64,000 nucleotides of DNA from Gymnothorax reevesii (GCA_029721435.1 CM056583.1:51129620-51193619); one strand, 5' to 3'. Numbered from the stretch's first letter, positions 33,735 through 45,330 are shown. A program made the numbers and translations. The notes: generated by a model not told the origin, from the letters alone.

Positions 33735-34563
33735 CGGTGCTGTGAAAAAGTATTTGCTCCCTTCCTGATTTCTTTTTCTTTCTTTCTTTCTTTCTTTTTT
33801 TTTTTTTGCATATTTGTCACACTTAAATGTTTCAGATCATCAAACAAGTTTTAATGTTATACAAGCTAGGGCTGTCGCAATAATTAATCGCGATTAATTT
33901 AAGCGCAATAAAAGTAACTGCCACTATGAGGCAGACAGACGTGATTGCTTATTACCTTTTCTATGACACTTACCTAATGCGGTCATTTGAAATGCTTCCG
34001 GTAAGAAAACTGTGGCTTGAAGTCCGCTAATTACCAGCGAGGTTGGACAGCCTCCATCGCCTTGGCATAATTAGCTCACCTTTTATCATTTCCCGTGTAC
34101 TTTGCCTGACTTGCAATCTTTCAAAAAAACAAAATTTAGGTTTTGGAGTGGTTTGTCAAAGTCCGGACTTAAATCTGATTGAGATGCTGTGGCATGACTT
34201 TATACAGGCTGTTCATGCTCGAAAACTCCAATGTGTCTCAAAAAAATTCTGCAAAGAAGAGTGGGCCAAAATTCCTCCACAGCGATCTGAAAGACTTGTT
34301 GCCAGTTATCAAAAATGCTTGATTGCAGTTGTTGTCGCTGAGGGTGGCACAACCAGTTATTAGGTTTTGGGGGCAATTACTTTTTCACATCAGGCCAGGT
34401 AGGTTTGGATAGCTTTTCCCCTCAATAAATGAAACCGCATTTTGTATTTACTCGGGTTATCTTTGTCTAATATTAAAATTTGTTTGATCTGAAACATTAA
34501 AGTGTGACAAATATGCAAAAAATAAGAAATCAGGAGGGGAGCAAATACTTTTTCACAGCTCGG
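33735..34563 (+). mobile_element. mariner-like element remnant with nested repeat
   Basis: The ends are inverted: ctgtgaaaaagtatttgctc at 33739 and its complement at about 34538-34558. Inside, a transposase C-terminus reads SPDLNLIEMLWHDF (the catalytic Glu motif), then EEWAKIPPQRSERLVASYQK and GGTTSY (34135-34363). The N-terminal and first-Asp regions are absent. The 250-bp dispersed repeat (33868-34120) is inserted in the middle. A T-rich microsatellite follows the left end. Confidence 0.8.
33868..34120 (+). repeat. dispersed repeat, copy 2
   Basis: It starts tagggctgtcgcaataatta and ends near cttgcaatc. It is the inverted partner of 23578-23834. It is bounded on both sides by mariner sequence, so its ends are visible here: insertion lies between ttaatgttatacaag and tttcaaaaaaac. 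Confidence 0.7.
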
Positions 34564-35146
34564 TATACACTGTTACAAAGCACTTCCATACATACCCTAA
34601 TGCATATACAAACACATATTTGCGCATATACAGTAGTTTGCAGTAATGATTATACCTGAACAAAATGAAGATAAATCAGAAACCAGGTACTATTCAAGTA
34701 TTTATGTAATAAAATATTAGATCATATAGATAAGTAAACAATAACAGTATATGATAAAAACAAAAATTATAATGTCTTTTTTGCAAGAAAAAATCAATAT
34801 CTAGTGTGGCAAGTGGCCACCCTTTGCTTTGATTCATCTTTCCTTCATAGTGTTCGCAAATTCTTTTTATTTCTTCACTGGCCAAACTATTCCATATGGT
34901 TTAAACTTCATTCCAAACAGATTCTTTCAAAGTTACAACAGATTTGCTGAATCGGATTAAGGTAAGGATATTGTTTAAGCGGGCCAAGTCATAACCTTTA
35001 TGTCACCAGATGATTCTTTCCGAAAGAGATAATTCTTGCACAACTTAGGAAGTGTGTTTAGGGTCATAATCTTGTTCACAATAAAGTCACTGACCAATTA
35101 GTCTCTTTCCTGACAGCAATGCCTGCCTCACAACAACACTCTCAGA

Positions 35147-35352
35147 AATAGAGGTACAGCAGGAGTCCATTTCTGTTCCCCAAGGTACATTCAGCACGTA
35201 TGTACCCTTTAGGGCTAATTATAGGACCTCAAGGTACCTGTATGAACCTTTTTAAGGTCTAAAAGGTACTTTTATGTTCCAAAACAAATAAAAACCCACT
35301 TCTAAGGTACAACAACAGTACCTTTTGAGGGTACTGCCCTAGTGACAGGCCT
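35147..35352. repeat. GGTAC-rich interspersed repeat
   Basis: Multiple ggtac/gtacc words alternate (ccccaaggtacattcagcac; aaaaggtacttttatg; gtaccttttgagggtactg). The block ends ccctagtgacaggcc. This composition is that of a common non-autonomous DNA repeat in fish. No coding capacity is seen. Confidence 0.45.
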
Positions 35353-35446
35353 TGGTTGTTGGTTGCAAGTTTATTTTCGACTATGGACATAGTCTGGTGA
35401 GTTGCTCCATTTGTTTTGATTAACAACGTTTTGGGGCTTTTTATTC

Positions 35447-36975
35447 ATGATGTCAAAAACGTCTAGCAACACGTTCTTTTTCACCACCGAACAAGGCAAT
35501 GACATCATAGTTAAGGACTCTGCTCAAATATGCCTCATCGCATGTGGACCATCCTATAATGACCTCAGGAAACTTCTGGAGATAGATAAAAGACTCGAGC
35601 TACATGCCATCACACTCTCTGATTATTGGAGGGAGAAAATGATTCTGAGAGGATTAAGCATTGCCAAATTTCCCTCATTTGGAAAAGAGAACCAGGTTTT
35701 TAAAAGCAAATGGGAGGCGATTCTTAACAAATGCTCATTTGATTTGATGTTGCTGTTAATTGAGGAGGCAAAACAAGCCAAGAGCAATCCAGTCATTCTC
35801 CCTATAAATAGCCACATCACTAAGCTGATCTTGTCATACTATCACAGTCAGGTCTGTCATCAAGGCCGAAACCAAACGCTAATGGAGCTCAGAGCCAATG
35901 GAATCTGGGTAGTGGGTGGTAGCAAGGCAGTTGCAAGTTTAATACAGGGATGTGTGCAATGTCGTAAATGGAGAAGGCCAGTGGAAGAGCAACAGATGTC
36001 TTGTCTTCCCCAAGAAAGATGTGAAGTTGGAGCTCCATTCACATTTTGTGGAATGGATTGTTTTGGCCCATTTTTGGTAAAGTTAGGTCGCAAAGAAACC
36101 AAAAGGTATGGATTGATCTTCACGTGCTTAGCTTCTCGAGCTGTCCACATTGAAATGCTCACTGACTTGTCTTCAGATGCCTTTATCAATGGCCTAAGGT
36201 GCTTTATTAGCCTTAGAGGGGCGGTATCCCAACTTCGGTGTGACCAAGGCACAAATTTTGTTGGAGCCAGTAATGAGTTTAAGGAGACCTTCAAGCGGTG
36301 TGATTTTAATGTAGTGATGTCTTTCCTGGCAGAAAAGCAGTGCGAGTTCATTTTCAATGCTCCGGCAGCTAGTCACTCAGGGGGTGTCTGGGAGCATCAG
36401 ATACGCACGATTCGTAGTGTTCTGAATGTGACTATGGCACTGTGTCCAGGAAGGCTGGATGATGCTTCCCTCAGGACCTTGTTTTATGAAGCAATGGCTA
36501 GTGTAAATAGTCGTCCTTTAACTGTTAACCAAATCAATGATCCAACTTGTCTTGAGCCATTAACGCCAAATCATCTCATTCTAATGAGGTCAAAGCTTGC
36601 TTTACCACCCCCAGGAAACTTTGTTACAGAGGACAAGTATGCCCCAAAGAGATGGCGCAGAGTGCAATACCTGACAGAGCAGTTCTGGAATCGATGGAAA
36701 AGAGAATACCTCCTCAACCTTTCTTTGAGACAAAAGTGGCATATTCCTCATCGCAATTTAAAGGCAAATGACATTGTTCTCTAAAGGATGATATTCTTCC
36801 AAGAAGTGAGTGGTGTCTGGGAAGGGTGGTTGAGGCTGTAGAAGGGCCCGATGGGTTAGTTCGCCGGGTCAAGGTTCAGATAGGAGACCGAAGGTTGACA
36901 ACTAAAAGGGACTCTCCCTCAATTATTGAATGGCCCATCCAAAAGCTGGTTGTTTTATTTGAAAGTGGTTAGCTT
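35447..36975 (+). pseudogene. BEL/Pao retrotransposon pol, integrase part
   Basis: The first 445 residues form an open frame that begins within pol. The zinc-binding region has HSQVCHQGRNQTLMELR and GCVQCRKW. The integrase core has MDCFGPF (D), CDQGTNFVGA (D) and HSGGVWEHQIRTIR (E). The C-terminal domain (RWRRVQYLTEQFWNRWKREY) is typical of BEL/Pao. A one-base shift at 36783 moves the end (LPRSEWCLGRVVEAVEGPD) into another frame up to about 36970. Gag, protease and reverse transcriptase are missing, and no 5' LTR is found. Confidence 0.9.
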
Positions 36976-37124
36976 ATGTTCAGAAAGTAACTCTTGTGAA
37001 CATTTGTGACAATCATATCTAAGGGTGTTTTTTGAGCATGTGTGGCCAATTCATTTTAAAATCATGTTATGTATGCATAGTGTGTAGTTTAGCATTCCTT
37101 GATTATAACCTGATTTGGTGGGAG

Positions 37125-37382
37125 TGTAAATGGTCACCAAGCCAATAGGAAGCTGGTCACGCGCAGTCTCGAGCAGCATTTCTGAGAAAACTATTAATTA
37201 AGTAGGTGAGCAGTGGCACACCGGGTTTTGCCTCGGCGTGATTAGACTTGCCTCATGTTCGGATCACAAGCAGTACGGTGCGTCAACGATGGATTTCCAT
37301 ATATTGTGGCGATCCTGCCCCAGTTTATTGCGGAGTATCGCTATTGGCTGCACCTGGGGGGGCGGGGGGGGGGGGGGGGGGG

Positions 37383-37413
<31 letters not shown>

Positions 37414-37646
37414 CGGGGGGAGAAGAAAGAGCCAATCAGGTCCGGGGCTGGGGGTATAAGAGGGCTGAGTTGCCAGCATGAGTAGTAGTTAATGTTGTGA
37501 GACTAAGAGAAATAAGTCTGACTGCAAGAGATGAAGAAACGACCCTTTTAAGGGCCAACCTGCAAATAAAACGAAGCCTTCCCTGGGCGATGCGAGAACC
37601 GCTATTCCTGCCTCAATCTCAGTCTTTCAATAGCGAGACCGCTACA
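37125..37646 (+). mobile_element. BEL/Pao 3' LTR
   Basis: After the purine tract ggtgggag, the LTR runs from TGTAAATGG to CCGCTACA (522 bp), with TG..CA ends. It has a TATA box (tataag, 37455) and a poly(A) signal (aataaa, 37565). U3 contains a 65-nt almost pure G tract at 37356-37420. The matching 5' LTR is absent, consistent with the truncated pol. Confidence 0.75.
37356..37420. repeat. poly-G tract
   Basis: 65 bases are all G apart from four or so C. It would be a strong quadruplex former and is also a place where assemblies fail, so its length is uncertain. The Gly-rich and Pro-rich open frames over it are artefacts. Confidence 0.9.
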
Positions 37647-37734
37647 GTATATATATATATAATGCCTCTGATTTAGTACGATCAACACGAGTCAGAAATA
37701 ATAACCGGAATATTACCGAAGCTTCTAATTACTG

Positions 37735-38397
37735 TTCACACCTGGGGCAACCATCTTTAAAGGTTAACTGAAATCCGACCTCGGGGGGCGTTCCAGTTGA
37801 AACATCTGACTCAGAACTCGGAAGTTTCGACTTCCGAGTACAAATGGAACACAGCAATAGACTGTAAAAAAGATGGACGCAGCACCCTGGTTTGAAAAAT
37901 GAAGCCCGTGCGGAAGTACCGATAAATGGCATTCTATTTAATGGCCAGCAGACAGCGACGACGGTGGTTGCAGAAAGAAGTCCAAGCTATAGAAGTCTAT
38001 GAGAAAATGACCCTACTTTCCCATCTTATTTTTCATTTAAATAATGATTTTTCACATTATTTTATGCCAGCTATAGCAAGTTTCAAGTCTCCTTCGATAT
38101 ATCATGATGTTCATTTTAGTAAATTATGGTCCCGTAGAGACTAGAATGAAGGATAAAGCCAGAATATGTTTTAGGGGCGTAGCTACCCTCTGGTCCTCTT
38201 CCGATACAGTCAGATCCAGAGCCACGGTCCTCCCCGGATCTTCAATACACGCTCTCTTCCAATAGAAATCACACCCGGTTTCAAAATGACAACATGGCGC
38301 AATTCAAATTGCCACAATCGAGGCTTCCTTTATGGTACGATGAAACCAATGGGTGACGTCTGGGTAGTTTCATCCATCTTTTTATCCAGTCTATGCT
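37735..38397. repeat. unclassified interspersed repeat
   Basis: Segments such as ctccttcgatatatcatgat, gggcgtagctaccctctgg and gagtttcgacttccgag-like inverted words look like dispersed fish repeat DNA. No coding domain is found. It lies between the BEL/Pao LTR and the TTAA MITE. Confidence 0.35.
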
Positions 38398-38401
38398 TTA
38401 A

Positions 38402-39058
38402 GGTAGGTAGACACTACCAAATACATTAATTTCTCTTTCATTCATCACAATTTAGTATCAACATCATATGAACAACTACTAAATACAGAATTAAAGCGAT
38501 GGCTCATTTACATTAATTATGCAAATTAGGTCCCGAGATGGCTACCACAATGTGGAACTTGATCAAGTACCACAGGCAGGATATCTCTAAAACTTTTTAT
38601 TACTCTAGTCAAAATTTTTCTCAGGTCATTTATGAGTATGTTGTGCATGTTTTGATCAGAGGGTTTTCAGAAATAATATTTTGTGAAAAAATGTGGGCAT
38701 TTTAGTGTATTTTTTTTTACTTTATTGGGTACCTATCACCACAAAATCTAGAGTTACACAAATGATTTCTTCAAAATGCCTGATCAGTCCATAGACATGC
38801 ATCTGGTGAACTCATATTCCAAGTTTCACAATGATATCATGAGAGAAAGAGGAGAAATGGTGTTTGAAGCAATGCTTGGCAGGTCAAAATGAACTTTTTG
38901 AGAAATTGACAGAAAAAAAACAACACGTCCATATAAAATAGTCCTATCCATTACACACACTATGAGCTTACTGAAGGATATTTTACAAAAAATGTCGAAA
39001 CCAATTTTTTGCAAAAAAAAAAAAAAAAAAAAGCCTATTTGGGGAGTGTCTACCTACC
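38402..39058. mobile_element. TTAA-flanked MITE, piggyBac-like
   Basis: The ends are GGTAGGTAGACACT and the perfect inverse AGTGTCTACCTACC, with TTAA on both sides (38398-38401; 39059-39062). A further cccaaata match follows inside. The 657-bp interior is AT-rich, has an A20 run near the right end and no transposase. TTAA duplication points to piggyBac mobilisation. The terminal GGTAGG differs from the CCC-type ends of classic piggyBac. Confidence 0.75.
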
Positions 39059-39439
39059 TTAAAGCGGGATTTTAAAAGCATATGCTGTATATATGTATTT
39101 ACTAAAGGTTTGCGTGTATAAAGACGTGCGCAAACTTGACAGCACGTGCAAACACGTTAATGCTGATCCACGTCAGCTGATCTGTACATCTACAAAGCTG
39201 ATCTACAAGCATCGAGGATTGCGTCCGTCAAAAGGACAAAATATGATGCGCAATCCATGCTGCGCATTTGCCTTCACTGAATATGCAACATAGGTGTGTC
39301 TGCTAGAAAATGCAAAACATTGGGAGGAGTAGATGCCAATAGACTAATTTAGCGCATGCAATATGATTTACCAAACCTGAAACTGATAGCAGTGGCTGTT
39401 TTTGCGTTTATATTTAGCACGTTTGAAAGCCAGGTCTTA

Positions 39440-39800
39440 ACCGGCACAGCTATGGTTGAGATTATTGTTGCCAGGAGGAGGTGTAGGCACAACGAAAGGC
39501 AGCGGAGAGAAAAAATCTTTTCTGCTCGCATCAACATTTTTGGAATGACATGAAGCAAAATAATTGAGACATATTGCCTATCCAGCAATGCCATTTTGGA
39601 GCTTCTGGGTGAACTAAGGGATTATTTGGGACCAGTCACAAGGAGGAGTCATGCAGTGTCTTCGATGGCAAAACCTTGCGACCTTGCATTTCTTTGCCTC
39701 TAGTTCATTCCAGTGCACTGTTGCTATTAGTTCTGGCATCTCCCAGAGCTGTTTTTCCAGTGTGCTGTCTCAGGTGTTACAAGAACACTGGATTTATACT
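39440..39800 (+). pseudogene. second HARBI1-like transposase fragment
   Basis: The + strand reads VEIIVARRRCRHNERQRREK, ILELLGELRDYLGPVTRRS, then LATLHFFASSSFQCTVAISS, GISQSCFSSVLSQVL. This is the N-terminal part of a Harbinger transposase, from a different family than the 29 kb copy. Frameshifts are present and no DDE core follows. The preceding 39.08-39.44 kb probably belongs to the same element. Confidence 0.65.
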
Positions 39801-40251
39801 TCATGCAAAACACCTCAGATGGAGATGCAGCTGGCTTTGGTGAAATGCGGCTCTCATTGAATAAAGAAAAATCTCTTGAAGAATATGTCTGAAACCTCAC
39901 GCCAAGTGAGTGGATGCGTTTTATAGCTTTGTCTTTTAATCTCGAGTGATCGCTGACTTTATTAAGCCGCCATGCAGTGAGACATCGTGCCGGCCTCCCG
40001 CAGACACACCCGCAGCGTCTGAATGCGAGCAGATTATGGAATCTGAGCTCAAAACCATGACTTTGAAAACACCAAACTACTTGCCTTTACGAATTTCGTT
40101 AGTTTATAAGATGAAGAATTGTAAAATATAATTTCCATGAGGCTGTTCAGTCAGACAGCGACAGATCATGGGCATTTACACCCTCTCATTTGCACAGAAC
40201 ATCAAGTTGCAGCTTGCGCAGTTTATAATATTGATTAATGTTGAAATTTTC

Positions 40252-40368
40252 TATCTATCCATCCATCCATCCATCCATCCATCCATCCATCCATCCATCC
40301 ATCCATCCATCCATCCATCCATCCATCCATCCATCCATCCATCCATCCATCCATCCATACATACATAC
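40252..40368. repeat. (ATCC)n microsatellite
   Basis: About 27 almost perfect catc units end in catacatacatac. It directly abuts the transposon fragment at 40369. The repeated Ile-His-Pro-Ser frame over it is not a gene. Confidence 0.95.
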
Positions 40369-40666
40369 CTGAAAAGCTTCAAAAATTGGTCTCCTCAGCT
40401 CCCAAACGTTTACTGAGTGTCGTTAAAAGGAAAGGCGATGTAACACAGTGGTACAAAGGCCTTTTTTGCAACGTGTTGCTGCCTTTAAATTCCAAGTTAA
40501 TGATTTGTTGTAAAAAAAAAAAAATGAAGTTTCTCAGTTTGAACATTAAACATCTTGTCTTTGCAGTGTATTCAATTGAATATAAGTTGAAAAGGATTTG
40601 CAAATCATTGTATTGTTTTTATCTACGATTTACATAACGTGCCAACTTCGCTGGTTTCGGGTTTTG
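40369..40666 (+). mobile_element. Tc1-like 3' end fragment (family D)
   Basis: It begins gaaaagcttcaaaaattggt, the coding region for the transposase C-terminus, and runs to the terminus gctggtttcgggttttg with TA after it. It is the inverted relative of the left part of the 41.6 kb copy. The rest of the element is replaced by the microsatellite. Confidence 0.8.
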
Positions 40667-41554
40667 TATATATAAATATAATCAGATAATACATTAGATC
40701 CGTCATGTTTGGCACCCACGTCTCTTTGTTAAGTATGGTGTTGCCTGAACTATGACCAATGTTATAACAGTGGCCAAAATTATACCTTAGAAACAAGTTA
40801 CTCTCCCAGTCTCCCGGGATTCCCGGGAAAATGTGCTTCTTTTCCCAGGATAGAAAATGTCTTATTTTCGGGAAAAATATTAATCCCTATTCTGCACCCC
40901 TGCTGGAAAATAAAATCCTCTGGGAAATGCATAAGCAAAAATACTTTTAGCAAATCATGACATTACGCTTATTCAGTGCAGGTTCAACCAAACTTTCACA
41001 CATGACGCACATTCATTTTACATTTGGAACATATCTGAATGAATTCAAAAAAATAAAAGAAATATTTTTCTTTTCATCGCAGAATGCCAGCTGCACCTGT
41101 TGCTCAATTGGAGACAGAAGGTACTCCTCTGCCTGTCCCCCACCTGTTTTATTTGCTGAAGTTTTATTATAAGTGATTTTTTTCCTTTCTTCTTCTTATA
41201 TCTTGCCTTTTTTTTTTTATTCATTGGGTGTTCTTATTTTCCCCACAGCATTGACCTTTTCACAAATAGCCTCCCATATTGCGTTTCTCCTGCTTATGTT
41301 AAGATTTCTTTGCCTTAACTCCAAAATGTGTTAAGTCACCTCTTGCACCAACACCTATAATTCTATGGCTTCAAATCTCATTTTGCACTTGCGTTCAGTC
41401 TGTTCTCTCTCATTCTATATTTGGTCAGTCTCCTTTCCCACACTCCCCATGGTGAAAACCATTCACTCACCCAAAATCCTCATTTAAATTGGGCAGTCTC
41501 GACTACTTTTGTGCCTGTTGTCATTTGCGCTGGCAATATAAGAAAATCACCCAG

Positions 41555-43110
41555 TTATGTAAATCGTAGATAAAAACAGAATACAATGATTTGCAAATCC
41601 TTTTCAACTTATATTCAATTGAATACACTGCAAAGACAAGATGTTTAATGTTCAAACTGAGAAACTTTATTTTTTTTTTGCAAATAATCATTAACTTAGA
41701 ATTTAAAGGCAGCAACACATTGCAAAAAAGGCCTTTGTACCACTGTGTTACATCGCCTTTCCTTTTAACGACACTCGGTAAACGTTTGGGAACTGAGGAG
41801 ACCAATTTTTGAAGCTTTTCAGATGGAACTCTTTCCCATTCTTGCTTGATGTACAGCTTAAGTTGTTTAACAGTCCGGGGTCTCCGTTGTCGTATTTTAT
41901 GCTTCATAATGCGCCACACATTTTCAATGGGAGACAGGTCTGGACTTCAGGCAGGCCAGTCTAGTACCCGCACTCTTTTACTACGGAGCCATGCTGTTGT
42001 AACACGTGCAGAATGTGGCTTGGCATTGTCTTGCTGAAATAAGCAGGGGCGTCCATGAAAAAGACGTTGCTTGGATGGCAACATATGTTGCTCCAAAACC
42101 TGTATGTACCTTTAAGCATTAATGGTGCCTTCACATATGTGTAAGCTGCCCATGCCTTGGGCACTAATACACCCCCATACCATCACAGATGCTGGCTTTT
42201 GAACTTTGGGCCTATAACAGTCCGGATGGTTCTTTTCTTCTTTGGTCCGGAGGACACGACATCCACAGTTTCCAAAAACAATTTGAAATGCGGACTCGTC
42301 TGACCACAGACTTGCGTCAGTCCATCTTAGATGAGCTTGGGCCCAGCGAAGCCGGCGGCATTTCTGGGTGCTCTTGATAAATGGCTTTTGCTTTGCATTG
42401 TAGAGTTTTAACTTGCACTTGCAGATGTAGCGACAAACTGTAGTTACTGACAGTGGTTTTCTGAAGTGTTCCTGAGCCCATGTGGTGATGTCCTTTACAC
42501 ACTGATGTCGGTTTTTGATGCAATACCCCCTGAGGGATCGAAGGTCACGGGCATTCATTGTTGGTTTTCGGCCTTGTCGCTTACGTGCAGTGATTTCTCC
42601 AGATTCTCTGAACCTTTTTTTGACGATATTACGGACCGTAGATGATGAAATCCCTAAATTTCTTGCAATAGCTCGTTGAGGAATGTTGTTTTTAAACTGT
42701 TCGACAAACAGTTGCTCACGCATTTGTTCACTAATTGGTGACCCTCGCCCCATCCTTGTTTGTGAATGACTGAGCATTTCAGGGAAGCTGCTTTTATACC
42801 CAATCATGGCACCCACCTGTTCCCAATTAGCCCGTTCACCTGTGGGATGTTCCAAATAAGTGTTTGATGAGCATTCCTTAACTCTCTCAGTCTTTTTTGA
42901 CACTTGTGCCAGCTTTTTTGAAACATGTTGCAGGTATCAAATTCCAAATGAGCTAATATTTGCAAAACATTACAAAGTTTTCCTGTTCGAACATTAAGTA
43001 ACTTGCAGTGTATTCAATTGAATATAGGTTGAAAAGGATTTGCAAATCATTGTATTCTGTTTTTATTTATGATTCAGACAACGTGCCAACTTCACTGGTT
43101 TTGGGTTTTG
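41555..43110 (-). mobile_element. Tc1-like transposon, left terminus lost (family D)
   Basis: The right end (cactggttttgggttttg, then TA) is intact. On the left, homology with the 30.2 kb copy starts at ttatgtaaatcgtagataaa, so about 30 bp of terminus is missing. The minus-strand transposase (about 41650-42750) is nearly full length but has frameshifts around 42120 and 41920, a small insertion in the HTH and a deletion just before LWSDESAF. Confidence 0.88.
41660..42759 (-). pseudogene. Tc1 transposase, frameshifted
   Basis: It would start MIGYKSS or MLSHSQT near 42750. The HTH region reads RAIARNLGISSSTVRNIVKK (extra Lys against the sister copy). The catalytic block LWSDESAFQIVF follows a deletion that removes KWKSV-like residues. 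The second Asp ([12 protein letters not shown], 42020) is in a shifted frame. The C-terminus is KHKIRQRRPRTVKQLKLYIK in a further frame. It is inactive, but it shows which residues are changed in the 30.4 kb copy. Confidence 0.8.
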
Positions 43111-43224
43111 TATGTGTGTGGTTCAGAAGGCACCGAATTCTGACCGGAAATTGCCATCACTGAGATCGCTATTTATCAAAAGAGCGGGCGGTATGTTCTC
43201 TCTGCGAGGAGTCTGTGAAATTGG

Positions 43225-43590
43225 TTCCCTGGAGTGTATGATAAGGACAATGGAGCAGGAGGTACGCAGGACAAGAATTCAGGGGTAACGGTCTTAAGCA
43301 GAAGCAGCAGAGAGAGTGAAGAAGAGAAAGCAAATTTGGGGAAAGTGCAGGTAAGGGTTACCAGCATGGATAAGAGAGGTTTTGCAATGGTGGTAATTTG
43401 CTGCAGCGAGATTGTACGTATAACAGGGAGAATAAAAATGGAGATGGATGCAGCAAGAAAATATTTGGAAGTATCAGATGTGAAACGGGAAGAGATGCAG
43501 GGAATTTTGGGGATAGGTTATGGTGGGGGTCAGGTATCAGGGAGGCAAAGTTTGGAAAAATATGGTCTTTTCCTCTTCAGAACGTCCTCA
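43225..43590 (+). pseudogene. LINE ORF1 C-terminal fragment, copy 1
   Basis: The + frame contains VTSMDKRGFAMVVICCSEIV, RITGRIKMEMDAARKYLEV and MQGILGIGYGGGQ. The same segment, in decayed form, is found after the zinc-knuckle region on the minus strand at 59.65-59.87 kb. The pairing identifies it as the end of a LINE ORF1 (Gag-like) protein. There is no reverse transcriptase next to it. Confidence 0.5.
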
Positions 43591-44037
43591 TATTGCTATG
43601 TCATAAGTGCCTGCACTTAAGTGGTATTTGTGATGTTGCCTAGGGCTAATTAAAGTGAAAGGCATTGGTGACCAATGAGATATAACCAAGCTGCCCTATT
43701 AGCCTGGAGCCGCGCAGTGGCGTTCCTAGCCCATTTCTCGACTTGCACCTCCAGCAATGAACTTTCTTAAATTTAACATATGATGTTGCGTAACCATTAG
43801 CTTGCTTTTGAATGCAATTTCTCCCATTTGAGAACATTAAAACAGAGCAGATGCATGATTGGTGTCAGGATTCAAAGGACGAATATTATCAAAGTGATGA
43901 AACCTTAGTCCTATCAAAGACGTTACAGAACCAAGACACTACCGAGAGTCATTTCCTGTGTCAGACATGACTGCCTCACCCCCACAGGAGACTCAAAGTA
44001 GGTCATGAGGTTGTGGGTGCATCTCAACAAAATATGG

Positions 44038-44427
44038 AGGTGATAACGTCACAGCTACTTAGCTTTTGGTGTCAGAAGTAAAATCCCTATGGAAATTTAT
44101 AATGGGGTTTGAAAACTTTCCGGCATTACTTAAACTCGACAGCTCACTCAGATTAGGGTATGGGGTATACAGACGCAAAAGATTACATCAAATTCATTGT
44201 TTATTTTCCAAAAAAGTAATTCTTTTGCATTTTTAGTCCAGTTCGTAGTCTACGTTGCAAACTACTGAGTAACGCACCACTGCCCAAATCTGGTATTATA
44301 AAACATGACACAAAATCTTGAAATCAATGGAGGCCTTAAAACAGGAAGTACTTCATATATTTAAAAAAAGTCTACAGGGCAAAATAAATGGGAACCTTTG
44401 CTTCCAACACCAGGGTGATGTAGTCGC
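44038..44427. mobile_element. short TIR element, deletion derivative of the 56.6 kb element
   Basis: The left end (tgataacgtcacagctactt, then agcttttggtgtcagaagta) and right end (gcttccaacaccagggtgat) are inverted relatives of each other. They match the two ends of 56576-59461. Only about 390 bp remain. No coding region is seen. Confidence 0.6.
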
Positions 44428-44429
44428 CT

Positions 44430-45330
44430 AAGTTTCCTTCAATTTCATCAGTTTGCCTCACTTGTGTGACAGTGCGTTCAGGAACCACATGCAAGAGCGA
44501 AATCCAAAAAAAACTTATGGCTTTAATGGGGTCCGAGTCAAAGCCAAAATACACAGGAATTGCCAAGCCACAATACGAAATCCAAAAACAGCATCCACTA
44601 GACAGGGGTCAGAACCAGTAAGACAGATGGGCAGAGGTACAAAAACGATAGGCAAAAAGTCGTAGTCGATGGGCAAAGCCAATGGTCATACACAGGGCAT
44701 CCAAACACAGAACTCGTAGTCATACAAAAATAGGTCAAAATCCAGAAAGACAAAAACAATACAAAAAGGGCTATGGCAAGAATCAAAGTCGGACAATCCA
44801 GTAGAAGCGAAACAATATTCAATGGCATGCGAGGCGCTCTGCACAAAGAAGGATTGATCAACGTTCTGACCAGAGCTGTGAGTGAAAAAACTGCTAATAT
44901 CCACTCAGGGAAGGTCACATGCTAAACAGAGACAGGTAGGGAATGGAGCTAATTACATCGGGAGATTCACGAGGGAAGCCCTAACCACGAAATTGGCAAA
45001 AGAAAAAATACGAACAGGAATCACACAAACAGCCTATGACATTGAAACAGCTCCGGTCCAGGAGTTCTACATGCACAGATAACAAGCGCAGGAGAGTGAT
45101 TAAGCACGTGTGAGAGATTCTCGCTGAAGCTCAGGAGAGGACAGCGACAGACAAGGGGCGGAGAATAGAACAGGACGATTGCAGAGAGGTAATTAGTCTA
45201 TTAGTAACGGTGCAACTTTACAAATTAAACTAGAGTGCTCATTAGTAAGTTAGTAATCTTATATATACATGGATTAGTTGTGTTAGTAGACCATAATACA
45301 AAATACAAACGTTAGTCTTGTTAGTAATCA
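44430..45330 (-). repeat. LTR-like repeat, inverted relative of the 27 kb copy
   Basis: On the minus strand, 45330-45150 matches 27425-27600 (attactaac...; ctgttctattctccgcccct). Further along, cggaccccattaaagcc supplies a possible poly(A) signal before a transcript end. Together they look like two LTRs of one retrotransposon family. No internal coding region is found beside either. Confidence 0.4.

Noticed and set aside
35860..36357. 165-codon minus-strand frame inside the BEL/Pao pol
   Set aside because: It is antisense to a clear integrase with all catalytic motifs and has no homology.
37238..37485. Gly-rich and Pro-rich open frames
   Set aside because: Products of the poly-G tract in the BEL/Pao LTR, open in all frames.
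40168..40416. 82-residue frame with Ile-His-Pro-Ser repeats
   Set aside because: Translation of the (ATCC)n microsatellite.
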